Shown in pieces: positions 14,389-22,326 of a stretch of DNA of 34,746 bases. Source of the DNA: Oscillospiraceae bacterium (GTDB taxonomy: Bacteria; Bacillota; Clostridia; Oscillospirales; Ruminococcaceae); the NCBI GenBank assembly GCA_021202155.1, contig JAJQDP010000052.1, forward strand, positions 1-34,746, given 5' to 3'. Position 1 is the stretch's first letter. The number at the start of each line of letters is the position of its first letter. The position numbers and the translations under genes are program-made. A model generated the notes under the pieces. That model made no database searches. It was not told the DNA's origin and saw only the letters and a program-made list of their open reading frames with translations.

Positions 14389-14634
14389 ATGAACGAAATT
14401 ATGGTTAGCCAGTCAGCGGAGATACCGAAGCAGGTTGCAGATACAACAGCAAATATATTGACTAAAGGATTTGATTATGTCATAGATACTATAAGTCAAA
14501 GTGAAAATATATCCGCCATCGGGAAAGGTGTTGTGATTAGCATCGTAACAGCAGCCTTCATCAAATTGTCCATTTATGCAGGCACTAAAATTTATACTAT
14601 GTGCGCCGCCTCAATAGCTTTCCCACAACAATAA
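14389..14634 (+). CDS. Small single-span membrane protein of unknown function
   Basis: 81 residues. Polar N-terminal half (MNEIMVSQSAEIPKQVADTT) with amphipathic helix character, then a hydrophobic segment GKGVVISIVTAAFIKLSIYA near residues 45-65, and a short tail ending FPQQ. GAGGGAGGTG precedes ATG 14389; an in-frame ATG at 14314 lies before the promoter and is rejected. It is divergent from an XRE regulator, shares a perfect promoter, and ends at a bidirectional terminator. I do not recognise a family; holin-like or bacteriocin/toxin-like roles are possible from size and context only. Confidence 0.72.
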   Translation: MNEIMVSQSAEIPKQVADTTANILTKGFDYVIDTISQSENISAIGKGVVISIVTAAFIKLSIYAGTKIYTMCAASIAFPQQ

Positions 14635-14660
14635 TTCTGCATTCCGAATTCCTAATTATA

Positions 14661-14692
14661 AAAAAATCCCGACCAAAGGTCGGGCATTTTTT
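14661..14692. terminator. Bidirectional intrinsic terminator
   Basis: AAAAAAT, CCCGACC (14668-14674), loop AAA, GGTCGGG (14678-14684), CATTTTTT. Between convergent small membrane protein and ptsH genes. Confidence 0.93.
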
Positions 14693-14701
14693 CAGATTGT
14701 G

Positions 14702-14974
14702 TTATCTTGCCTCTTCAGCGAACTCGCTCTCGACAAGTTCTACGAGACCGGCTACTGCCTGCTCCTCGTCAACGCCGTCAGCAATTATTCTTATGGACGT
14801 GCCGCTGATTATACCGAGGGAAAGCACGCCGAGCAAGCTCTTGCCGTTGACTCTGCGCTCCTCCTTCTCGACCCAGATGGACGACTTGAATTCGTTCGCC
14901 TTCTGAATGAAGAAGGTAGCAGGACGGGCGTGAAGACCAACCTGATTCTTAACAACAACATCTTTTACGAACAT
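14702..14974 (-). CDS. ptsH: Phosphocarrier protein HPr
   Basis: 90 residues. It carries phosphate between enzyme I and the sugar-specific EIIA proteins of the PTS and, when phosphorylated on Ser, acts as CcpA corepressor. The active-site block VGLHARPATFFIQKA holds the catalytic His; the regulatory Ser is in NGKSLLGVLSLGI, matching HPr Ser46. Presence of the His separates it from Crh. GGAGAG lies upstream of ATG 14974; the longer in-frame start adds an unconserved leader and is rejected. No ptsI follows here. Confidence 0.94.
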   Translation of the reverse strand: MFVKDVVVKNQVGLHARPATFFIQKANEFKSSIWVEKEERRVNGKSLLGVLSLGIISGTSIRIIADGVDEEQAVAGLVELVESEFAEEAR

Positions 14975-15079
14975 ATAGATAACTCTCCATTTCAAATATA
15001 GACAAAGCCTTTTGCACAGCACTTTCAGTGCCACAGCACCAAAAGAAGGTTACACCTTTCTTTCTGATGCTACGATAAC

Positions 15080-15108
15080 AGTATACAAATTCATTTTCGG
15101 AAAGTCAA
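15080..15108 (-). promoter_or_regulatory. Promoter of ptsH
   Basis: Reverse strand TTGACT (15108-15103), 17-bp spacer, TATACT (15085-15080). It leaves a leader of about 100 nt with a small hairpin near 15020-15040. Confidence 0.78.
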
Positions 15109-15362
15109 CGGATAAATATCACCAAAACTTCATTTTAGCCTGATTTTCTGCTTTATGCCCGTTTCAAAAGGGTCGGCAATTTCGCTTTTTGGTGAAGTTG
15201 ACCAACGATTTTTGGGGCTTTCCCGAAATCTCCCTGCAACTCTCATTTGCCAGACACCGTCATCTCAAGCGCATAACATTCGCTTTTCATCAAATAATTG
15301 TATAATCAGTGTTAGGTACAGATAAGCCGGATATGATATGAACCCCAAAAAGGATGATAATT
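15109..15362 (+). promoter_or_regulatory. cotH upstream region with possible promoter
   Basis: No gene is visible in this stretch. TATAAT at 15301-15306 could be a -10, but the -35 (TTCGCT at 15279-15284, 16-bp spacer) is poor; a sporulation sigma factor is possible for a CotH-type gene. AAAAAGG at 15347-15353 is the ribosome binding site. Confidence 0.45.
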
Positions 15363-17129
15363 ATGATTGTACGAACCACAAAGAGGCTTATGGCATTAGT
15401 GCTTGCGGGAATGCTCCTGATAACTGCCTCCGGCTGTTCATCGGAGACTGTCGAAAGCATAACCGAAGAAGTTGAGAACCTGAGCTCCTCGGGCGAGAGC
15501 TATTACAGCGAGACTATTTTCGACACGAGCTATATCCACGAAATCAATGTCGAAATTTCGGAGGATGACTGGGAAGACCTTCTTGAGAACCCCACCGCCA
15601 AGACGAAATATTCGGTAACCGTGACGATTGACGGAAACACACTCTATGAGGTCGGCTTCTCGACAAAGGGAAGCACATCTCTCACATCCGTCGCAACAAG
15701 CGACTCCGACCGCTACAGCTTCAAGCTTAATTTCGGGAAATTCATCGACGGTCAGACATATGACGGGCTTGACAAGCTCGCGCTCAACAACTGCTACTCT
15801 GACGCATCCTATCTAAAAGATTATATCAGCTACCGCATAATGGCGGAGACCGGTGCGGCGGCTTCGCTCGTCAGCTTCGTTCAGCTTTCCATTAACGGCG
15901 AGGTATATGGGCTCTATCTCGCAATCGAAGAGGTCGATGAGTCGTTCCTTGAGAGAAATTATGGCGAGGATTACGGCGAGCTCTACAAGCCGGAGTCTGA
16001 CATGTTTGACGCCATCGGTGGGGACTTTGGCATGGGCAACTTCAATCTTGAAGACTTCGATTTCGGTGATTTTGATATGGGAGATTTCGATACGGAAAGT
16101 GTTCCCGAAAGCACTCCCGAACGCCCGGAAGACTTCGATATTGAGAATTTCGACTTCGGGGATATGGAAAATATCAACTTCGCCGACTTCGGTTCGTTTA
16201 GCTCAAGTAACGGTGCCGACCTCGTCTATACCGACGACGAAATCACGAGCTACAGCGACATTTTCAACAACGCAAAGACCGACGCCACCGAAGAGGACTA
16301 TGAGCGGGTCATCGCCGCCCTGAAACAGCTTTCAACCGGCGAGGATTTAGAGACATGCGTCGACGTCGAAGCGACACTGCGCTATTTCGCCGCACACAAT
16401 TTCACAGTCAACGGCGACAGCTACACCGGCAGTATGCTCCACAACTACTATTTATATGAGGAAGATGGCGTGCTCACGATGATTGCGTGGGATTATAACC
16501 TTGCCTATGGCGGTTTCAGCAATTCAGACGCCTCCGAAGCGGTCAACTATCCGATAGATTCGCCACTCGACAGTGGAGTTTCGGAGGATGATCGCCCGAT
16601 GTGGTCACAGCTCGCCTCGAATGAAGAGTATCTGGAGATGTATCACTCTTACCTCGATGAGCTTGTGACGAACTATTTTGAGTCGGGGAGATTTGAGGAG
16701 GAGTTTGACGCACTGGTTGAGATGATTCGCCCCTATGTCGAAAGCGACCCGACGGCATTCTATACAGTAGAAGAGTTCGACGAGGCGACCGCAACTCTCA
16801 AGGAATTCTGCCTCTTGAGAGCCGAGAGCATCCGCGGACAGCTTGACGGCACAATCCCCTCAACATCAGAAGGTCAGTCAGCCGATTCCTCGACGCTCAT
16901 AGACACGGGAGATATGGACTTATCCGTCATGGGAAGCATGAACACTGGCGGAGGAATTGCTGGTGGCTTCGGAGGTGGAGGCTTCGATTTCGGAAATTTT
17001 GACTTTGACGACTTCGGCATGAGTGATTTTGACGGGGAAATGCCTGATGGAGATTTCAGCATGGGTGATTTCAGTTTTGGCGATTTTGAAGCCGGAGATA
17101 CCGGCGAAGGAACGGCAGAAGAAACTTAG
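15363..17129 (+). CDS. CotH-kinase family lipoprotein
   Basis: 588 residues. Lipoprotein signal peptide with lipobox near ASGC at residue 24-25. The CotH fold follows: EINVEISEDDWEDLLENPTA, FSTKGSTSL, LDKLALNNCYSDASYLKDY, and YGLYLAIEEVDESFLERNYG with ELYKPE (ATP-binding Lys region); catalytic Asp candidates lie in HNYYLYEEDGVLTMIAWDYN. CotH of Bacillus is a secretory protein kinase of spore coat proteins. Inserted near residues 215-280 and again at the C-terminus are low-complexity GDFDMGDFD-type Asp/Phe/Gly repeats. I chose ATG 15363 over 15354 because of spacing to AAAAAGG. In gut Clostridia similar lipoproteins are often surface proteins linked to carbohydrate degradation, so a coat role is not certain. 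Confidence 0.88.
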   Translation: MIVRTTKRLMALVLAGMLLITASGCSSETVESITEEVENLSSSGESYYSETIFDTSYIHEINVEISEDDWEDLLENPTAKTKYSVTVTIDGNTLYEVGFSTKGSTSLTSVATSDSDRYSFKLNFGKFIDGQTYDGLDKLALNNCYSDASYLKDYISYRIMAETGAAASLVSFVQLSINGEVYGLYLAIEEVDESFLERNYGEDYGELYKPESDMFDAIGGDFGMGNFNLEDFDFGDFDMGDFDTESVPESTPERPEDFDIENFDFGDMENINFADFGSFSSSNGADLVYTDDEITSYSDIFNNAKTDATEEDYERVIAALKQLSTGEDLETCVDVEATLRYFAAHNFTVNGDSYTGSMLHNYYLYEEDGVLTMIAWDYNLAYGGFSNSDASEAVNYPIDSPLDSGVSEDDRPMWSQLASNEEYLEMYHSYLDELVTNYFESGRFEEEFDALVEMIRPYVESDPTAFYTVEEFDEATATLKEFCLLRAESIRGQLDGTIPSTSEGQSADSSTLIDTGDMDLSVMGSMNTGGGIAGGFGGGGFDFGNFDFDDFGMSDFDGEMPDGDFSMGDFSFGDFEAGDTGEGTAEET

Positions 17130-17132
17130 CAT

Positions 17133-17165
17133 AAAAAAGCGGAGCAACAAAACGCTCCGCTTTAT
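17133..17165. terminator. Bidirectional terminator between cotH-like and endonuclease genes
   Basis: AAAGCGGAGC (17136-17145), loop AACAAAAC, GCTCCGCTTT (17154-17163), with A-rich and T-rich flanks. The same 10-bp stem recurs at 19110-19136 on the far side of the restriction-modification genes. Confidence 0.9.
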
Positions 17166-17189
17166 TAAAGTGACATTGCTATAAAATCC

Positions 17190-17975
17190 TTATCCGCCAA
17201 AACCGATATATGAACCAAAGCCGAGCATATACAGAGCCAGAGCGAAAGAACCGTTTTTGCTTTCGGCAATTTCTTTGAGCTCGCTGATGACAGTGTCGTT
17301 TGGTGTCTTAACGGTATCGGAAGCCTGAACAACTTCCTCTATAACCGAAGGCAGAACCATACACATCTTGTAGAAAGCATCAGGCTGTCCCGTTACGATT
17401 TTGTAGAACTCATCCATGCTGACACGGCGGATTCTGCGATGTTTATGCTTTTCATTGTCGACAGTTACCTGCCAAGTTATATTTTGCGACCTTTTTGCTA
17501 TCGCTTCAACCAAGCAGCAAACACAGTCATCGTCTTTCAGCAGTTGATCCTGCATTTTGATATAAGTTTTCCCGCTTGATGCTGAATTCATCGTGTTGTG
17601 TTTGTTCTTCATTTCAACATAGACGGTCTTGACTTTACCGCATTCGGGCATTTCAATACCGTCATCTTTGGTGAAAATAACGTCCCAACCGGCTTGCGGA
17701 ACGATGCAACCGTCCATATATTGAAAAATACGCTGATGAAAATAGCCAATATCGTTATTGTTTGCTTTATCTCTCTGTCTGAAAATCTCGTTTTTGATAA
17801 TTTCATCCCAACTGTAGTTATAGACGGTCTTATCAAAAATCAGTTTGATGGGGTCGACTATATTGTTGTTAAATTTAGTTAAGTTATATGGAGCAAGTTT
17901 CTCGCCGTAATGCTCAATGGTCATCTGTACGTGATGACGGAAATCCTCTTCAGATATAAAGTCTAATTCCCACAT
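17190..17975 (-). CDS. Eco47II/Sau96I-type restriction endonuclease
   Basis: 261 residues matching the RE_Eco47II family pattern: LDFISEEDFRHHVQMTIEHY, NNNIVDPIKLIFDKTVYNYS, RQRDKANNNDIGYFHQRIF and NKHNTMNSASSGKTYIKMQD. The catalytic PD-(D/E)xK motif is GWDVIF plus YVEMKNKHN. Family members cut GGNCC or GGWCC. It overlaps the methyltransferase gene by 13 bases, so the pair is translationally coupled with the methyltransferase first, which protects the host. AT-richer than flanking genes. The exact recognition sequence cannot be read from sequence alone. Confidence 0.88.
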   Translation of the reverse strand: MWELDFISEEDFRHHVQMTIEHYGEKLAPYNLTKFNNNIVDPIKLIFDKTVYNYSWDEIIKNEIFRQRDKANNNDIGYFHQRIFQYMDGCIVPQAGWDVIFTKDDGIEMPECGKVKTVYVEMKNKHNTMNSASSGKTYIKMQDQLLKDDDCVCCLVEAIAKRSQNITWQVTVDNEKHKHRRIRRVSMDEFYKIVTGQPDAFYKMCMVLPSVIEEVVQASDTVKTPNDTVISELKEIAESKNGSFALALYMLGFGSYIGFGG

Positions 17976-19027
17976 TGAAATCTCTCCAATCCTTTTTTTA
18001 TTTCAAGCGCAATATCGTACGCTAAATTTACGGGGACTGCGTTTCCGACCTGTTTATATTGACTTCCGACACTGCCGCAAAATTCCCAGTCATCAGGGAA
18101 CGACTGAATGCGCGCGTTTTCCCGCACAGTGAACGGGCGAGGCTCCAAAGGGTGACATCTTTCTGTTTGTTTCTGCGAGGGAGAAGTTAATACTGCTAAA
18201 GAGGGCTCATCCATACTCATGCGGCGCAAAATCCCGGTTCGTCCGCCACCCATATACCAACAACTTTTCATATATTCTTTGGCAATGTCCTCGGGAATAT
18301 CTCGCCAGTAGCCGCCGGGAGGCACAAGTGCAAATATATCTCGTTTATATTTTGAATACTGTGTTCCCAAACTATCGGGAACATCTTGCAAAACATCGCG
18401 CAAAACTGGCTTGTATTCGTGCGGCTCGGGAAAGTCAATTTTGATTTTGCCGACCAAATCGTTACGAACGCCTATCGTAATGAGACGTTCACGCTTCTGG
18501 GCGTTTCCGTAATCCCAAGCGTCTAAAATTTTCTTTTGAATTGTATACCCGGCGTTTTCAAAGACATTCGTTATTGTGGTATAAGTTTTGCCGCCGTCGT
18601 GAGTCAGCAAGCCTCGCACATTCTCGAAAAGAAAAGTCTTCGGTTTCAGCTTTTCGAGGAAAATCGCATAGTGGTAAAAAAGAGTTCCCCGGGTATCTTC
18701 CAATCCCAGACGCTTCCCGGCATATGAAAATGCCTGACACGGTGCGCCGCCTGAAAGCATGTCAAGCTGTCCGACTTCAATATTGAAATATTCAGGCAAA
18801 TCCAAAGGTGAAATATTAGCTATATCATCGCAGATAACGTTCCATTGCGGACGATTACGTTTCAGAGTATCTGCGGCATCACGATCAACCTCTATAAGGG
18901 CAAGTGTATCGAAACCGGCTTTTTCGATTCCGAGAGCAAGACCGCCTGCACCGGCAAATAACTCGATAGTTGTAAAAGCACTCTCAGCGGGTGCTACTGA
19001 TGTATTCATGCAAATATGCTCTTCCAT
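17963..19027 (-). CDS. Type II DNA (cytosine-5) methyltransferase
   Basis: 354 residues with the ordered C5-methyltransferase motifs: I TIELFAGAGGLALGIEKAGF, IV GGAPCQAFSYAGKRLG with the catalytic Cys, VI FLFENVRGLL, VIII QKRERLITIGVR, a target recognition domain at about 205-300, IX region RENARIQSFPDDW and X QVGNAVPVNLAYDIA. It protects sites of the neighbouring Eco47II-type enzyme, probably GGNCC or GGWCC. Start ATG 19027 follows GGAGGGTG; a longer in-frame start adds 22 residues with no good ribosome binding site. Confidence 0.95.
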   Translation of the reverse strand: MEEHICMNTSVAPAESAFTTIELFAGAGGLALGIEKAGFDTLALIEVDRDAADTLKRNRPQWNVICDDIANISPLDLPEYFNIEVGQLDMLSGGAPCQAFSYAGKRLGLEDTRGTLFYHYAIFLEKLKPKTFLFENVRGLLTHDGGKTYTTITNVFENAGYTIQKKILDAWDYGNAQKRERLITIGVRNDLVGKIKIDFPEPHEYKPVLRDVLQDVPDSLGTQYSKYKRDIFALVPPGGYWRDIPEDIAKEYMKSCWYMGGGRTGILRRMSMDEPSLAVLTSPSQKQTERCHPLEPRPFTVRENARIQSFPDDWEFCGSVGSQYKQVGNAVPVNLAYDIALEIKKGLERFQCGN

Positions 19028-19064
19028 TTTCAAACACCCTCCAAGGAACAAAATCTCTATTACT

Positions 19065-19093
19065 ATTTTACAACAAATCCGAGAATAAATCAA
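19065..19093 (-). promoter_or_regulatory. Promoter of the restriction-modification operon
   Basis: Reverse strand TTGATT (19093-19088), 17-bp spacer, TAAAAT (19070-19065). Confidence 0.72.
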
Positions 19094-19107
19094 GTATAAC
19101 TTGTAAT

Positions 19108-19138
19108 CAAAAAGCGGAGCCCGATGCTCCGCTTTTAT
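19108..19138. terminator. Terminator after the PTS-IIC-like gene
   Basis: AAAAGCGGAGC (19110-19120), loop CCGAT, GCTCCGCTTTT (19126-19136). Directly after the permease stop on the reverse strand and just upstream of the restriction-modification promoter. Confidence 0.88.
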
Positions 19139-19140
19139 TA

Positions 19141-20289
19141 TTAATCAAGCTTGAGGTCTCCCTCTTTAATCCACCCGATCTTCCGAAGAAGCAGTCCAAG
19201 AACTGCGCAGATTACTGCCGGGAGGACTATGCAGACTAAAATCAGTCCCACCCAGTCGAAGGCAGTCGGGGTGATGGCACTCGCGCCGTTTGCGATTGCG
19301 GCGTCGCTCGGGGAGACCCAGCCGGTCCAGACGCCGATCAGTCCGCAGAGACCGCAGGTGCCCATGCCGCTGTTGACGGGTGCTCCGTTCATCGTGAGCC
19401 CGAAAATGCAGGTTGCGATCGGTCCCGTAATCGCGCTGGCGACTATCGGGGGAATCCAGATGCGGGGATTGCGGATAATATTCCCCATCTGTAGCATACT
19501 TGTGCCGAGTCCCTGGCTGACGAGCCCGCCCCAGCGGTTCTCTTTAAATGAGAGCACCGCGAAGCCGACCATGTTCGCACAGCAACCGGCGACCGCCGCT
19601 CCTCCGGCAAGACCGGTGAGCGAAAGTGCCGCACAGATTGCCGCGGACGAAATCGGGAGTGTCAGGCAGATTCCGACGACGACCGAGACGACGATTCCCA
19701 TCACGAACGGCTGTTGTTCGGTCGCCCACATGATGAGGTTGCCAATAGCACTTGCCGCTGTTCCAATCGGAGCGGCGACGAGTGCGGCGAGTCCTACTCC
19801 GCAAAGAACCGTCACGAGCGGGGTGACGAGTATATCAATTTTAGTCTTTTTCGAGACGAGTTTGCCGATTTCGCAGGCGATGCAGGCGGTGACGAATACG
19901 GCAAGAGGTCCTCCCGCGCCGCCAATCTGGTTGGTAGCAAATCCGACAGGAATCAGTGAGAAGAGCACCAGTGGCGGAGCTTTGAGAGAGTTTCCGATAG
20001 CGACCGCCATCGCGGGTCCCGCCAGGAGAGAACAGCACTTTCCGACCGTGTAGCCGACGTCATTGAGAGTGAACACCGTCGCGGTGAGAGCTCCTATCCC
20101 GAGTTGCGAGCCAAGAGTGTCGAGGATTGTGCCGATGAGCAGTGAGCAGAAGAGCCCCTGCGCCATTGCGCCGAGGGCATCCACAAAGTACACCTTCGCC
20201 GACAGCGACACGCCGTTCCCGCGGCAGAATCCGACAAACCGAAGCCAAATATTTTTAAGTTTTTGGCAAATATTTTTAAATTTTTGCAT
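19141..20289 (-). CDS. PTS transporter EIIC-like permease (PTS_EIIC_2 family)
   Basis: 382 residues, largely hydrophobic with about nine to ten membrane segments. Blocks such as SAKVYFVDALGAMAQGLFCS, LIPVGFATNQIGGAGGPLAV and GAPVNSGMGTCGLCGLIGVW match the membrane EIIC-like family (PTS_EIIC_2) found alone in many Firmicutes. No EIIA or EIIB gene is linked, so phosphotransfer-coupled transport cannot be assumed; substrate unknown. Start ATG 20289 follows AAGGGG with 8-base spacing; a GTG at 20298 is too close to that site. It ends in DLKLD. Confidence 0.83.
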   Translation of the reverse strand: MQKFKNICQKLKNIWLRFVGFCRGNGVSLSAKVYFVDALGAMAQGLFCSLLIGTILDTLGSQLGIGALTATVFTLNDVGYTVGKCCSLLAGPAMAVAIGNSLKAPPLVLFSLIPVGFATNQIGGAGGPLAVFVTACIACEIGKLVSKKTKIDILVTPLVTVLCGVGLAALVAAPIGTAASAIGNLIMWATEQQPFVMGIVVSVVVGICLTLPISSAAICAALSLTGLAGGAAVAGCCANMVGFAVLSFKENRWGGLVSQGLGTSMLQMGNIIRNPRIWIPPIVASAITGPIATCIFGLTMNGAPVNSGMGTCGLCGLIGVWTGWVSPSDAAIANGASAITPTAFDWVGLILVCIVLPAVICAVLGLLLRKIGWIKEGDLKLD

Positions 20290-20309
20290 TACAAACACCC
20301 CTTAAGGTC

Positions 20310-20364
20310 AAATCAGAGTTAAATGTTTGGAGACTAATATACTCTGATTTCGGGCGTTTGTCAA
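20310..20364 (-). promoter_or_regulatory. Permease promoter with inverted-repeat operator
   Basis: Reverse strand TTGACA (20364-20359), 17-bp spacer, TATATT (20341-20336). A perfect inverted repeat AAATCAGAGT (20310-20319) and ACTCTGATTT (20341-20350), 21 bases apart, has one arm at the -10 and the other in the early leader. This is a good candidate repressor site, or a leader hairpin. Confidence 0.75.
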
Positions 20365-20389
20365 TAGTAAATTAGTGGACAAGAGATCC

Positions 20390-20745
20390 TAACCCCTTGT
20401 CGCCATGCTGGGCACACGACTTGGCTGAAGCCAAGTCGGCGAGTTTCGCCTGCGGCAAAACTCGCGTCGCTCCCTACGGTCGCGACACCTCTCAGTCGCC
20501 TGCGCCGACAGCTCTCCTTAAAAAGGAGAGCCATTTTCGTTCTATACAGGCTTTAAGTGATGCACAACGTTGTTTTGCTACTTTGTGCTCTTGCAGAAAC
20601 TTTTGAGAGAAGTACACTGGCTCCCCTTACTAAGGGGAGCTGTCAGCGGAGCTGACTGAGAGGTGCTATTTTCGCCTGCGGCGAAAATAGCGTGGCTCGC
20701 CAAAGGCGAGCCACTAATTACGCATTGCGCATTACGCATTCCTAA
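20390..20745. repeat. Composite GC-rich repeat, CCTCTCAGTC subtype
   Basis: Core 20486-20665 with 12-bp inverted ends CACCTCTCAGTC and GACTGAGAGGTG. Before it lie hairpins ACTTGGCTGAAGCCAAGT and GAGTTTCGCCTGCGGCAAAACTC; after it GCTATTTTCGCC/GGCGAAAATAGC and GTGGCTCGCC/GGCGAGCCAC, then AATTACGCATT boxes up to 20745. It fills the whole gap; no gene seen. Confidence 0.82.
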
Positions 20746-22314
20746 TTACTTAACCACAACCTCCCCATTCCCCTTCGCCAGTAGCTTCGTCCTATAGAAC
20801 TCCGCGGACGCTCTCTCGAAATAGAGCGTGTCCATCGAGCCGGCGGTTTCGTAGCTTGAGTGCATTGCAAGTTGAGGGAGTCCTATATCCACAGTACTCA
20901 CCGAGAGCTGGCTGGTGGAGAGGTTTCCAAGCGTCGAGCCACCCATGAGGTCAGACCGGTTCGAGAAGGTCTGGGTAGGGACGTTTGACGCCTTGCAGAC
21001 GCATTTGAAGACCGCTTCGCTCATTCCGTCGGTCGCGTACCTCTCGTCGCCGTTGTACTTGATGACGATGCCCTGGTTCATGAACGGGCGATGGGTCGGG
21101 TCGGCGTATTCGGGATGGTTCGGGTGCACCGCGTGGGCGTTGTCGGCGGAGATGACAAAGCTTGACGGGAGCATCTCGTTCAAGTCCTGCCCGAGCCCCT
21201 GGGCAATTCTCTCACACACTGTTCTTAAGAAGTTGGAGCGCGCGCCTTGCTTGGTGCCACTTCCGACCTCCTCGTTGTCAAAGACGCTCAGAACCGAGAT
21301 TGTGTCGGGGTTCTCACCGATGAGGAAGCCCTGCATTGAGGCATATGCGCACTGGAGGTCGTCCAGTTGCGAACTGGAGACGTACTCGCCGTCACTCCCC
21401 CAGACTGTTCCCTTGGTGCGGCTGTAGAGGAAGAGGTCGCTTCCTATAATATTTTTAGCTTTCACTCCTGCGTTTTCGGAGATGAGATTCATAAGCTCGC
21501 CCTTCGCGCTGAGACTCCCCATAAGAGGAACCATGTCGACAGCCGGGTTGAAGGTGAAGCCGTCGTTAATTTTACGTTGCATGTGAATCGCGACGTTCGG
21601 GATGATTAAGAGGTCCTTGTCGATGGCGACGAGCCGGGTCTTGAGAGTGTTCCCCTCCGAAATGATGACCCTTCCGGCGACAGAGAGCGGTCTGTCCATC
21701 CAGGTCGACATAATCATGCCGCCGTACTTTTCGGTGTTGAGGCGGATGTAGTGCCCCAATGTCTCCATCTCCGCGTTCGGCTTAATCTTGAATGTCGGCG
21801 AGTCGCAGTGGGAGCTGATTATATTGAAGCTGGTCGGGTTGTCTGAACCTATTTTAAAAGCCGCAACGGTCGAGAGGTTTCTCGTGACGAAGTACTTTCC
21901 GCCCTTCTCAAGATTCCACTTTTCGCCCTCAAAGAGTTCCACGAAGCCCTCGTTCGAGAGCCTGCGGACGATGTTCGCAATAGCGTGATACCTCGACGGG
22001 CTCGTGCCGATGAAGTCAAGGAGCTTTCGGGCGGAGGTCTTGTGGTCGTTCATGCCGACAATGGTTTCGCTGTAGCCGGCGATTGAGGAGCTGTCCGCGG
22101 ACGAGCCCATCACGTCGGTCAGTCCAAGGACATACTCGGTCGAGACGTTGTAGAGCCGGGAAAGCTTCTGGATAGTCTCAGGGCTCGGGGTGGAGTCCCC
22201 TTTTTCGTACCGCGAGAGCGACTTGTTCCCGATTCCGACTGCACGAGCCGCCGCAGTCTGCGAGAGCCCCGTCTTTTTCCTTGCCGCCTTGAGGCGGTCA
22301 CCTAATGATAGCAT
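20746..22314 (-). CDS. XRE-type HTH fused to M18 family aminopeptidase
   Basis: 522 residues, longer than the usual 430-460 for M18. Residues 1-66 are an XRE HTH: LGDRLKAARKKTGLSQTAAA, then GNKSLSRYEKGDSTPSPETI and YNVSTEYVLGLTD. After a short Ser-rich linker the M18 catalytic domain begins at about 85. Metal and catalytic residues are present: SSHCDSPTFKIKP (His), FDNEEVGSG (Glu pair), VISADNAHAVHPNHPEY (Asp, His) and the late His in QLAMHSSYETAG. So the peptidase should be active. GGGAGG precedes ATG 22314, and the HTH is in frame with no internal break. It follows the nucleosidase gene by 12 bases, an operon. Whether it binds DNA is inferred from the HTH only. Confidence 0.9.
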   Translation of the reverse strand: MLSLGDRLKAARKKTGLSQTAAARAVGIGNKSLSRYEKGDSTPSPETIQKLSRLYNVSTEYVLGLTDVMGSSADSSSIAGYSETIVGMNDHKTSARKLLDFIGTSPSRYHAIANIVRRLSNEGFVELFEGEKWNLEKGGKYFVTRNLSTVAAFKIGSDNPTSFNIISSHCDSPTFKIKPNAEMETLGHYIRLNTEKYGGMIMSTWMDRPLSVAGRVIISEGNTLKTRLVAIDKDLLIIPNVAIHMQRKINDGFTFNPAVDMVPLMGSLSAKGELMNLISENAGVKAKNIIGSDLFLYSRTKGTVWGSDGEYVSSSQLDDLQCAYASMQGFLIGENPDTISVLSVFDNEEVGSGTKQGARSNFLRTVCERIAQGLGQDLNEMLPSSFVISADNAHAVHPNHPEYADPTHRPFMNQGIVIKYNGDERYATDGMSEAVFKCVCKASNVPTQTFSNRSDLMGGSTLGNLSTSQLSVSTVDIGLPQLAMHSSYETAGSMDTLYFERASAEFYRTKLLAKGNGEVVVK

Positions 22315-22326
22315 GTTGAATCCTCC

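Noticed and set aside
19151-20053. 300-codon open frame on the + strand opposite the permease
   Set aside because: Proline/alanine-rich shadow of the hydrophobic permease; no family signature or start signal.
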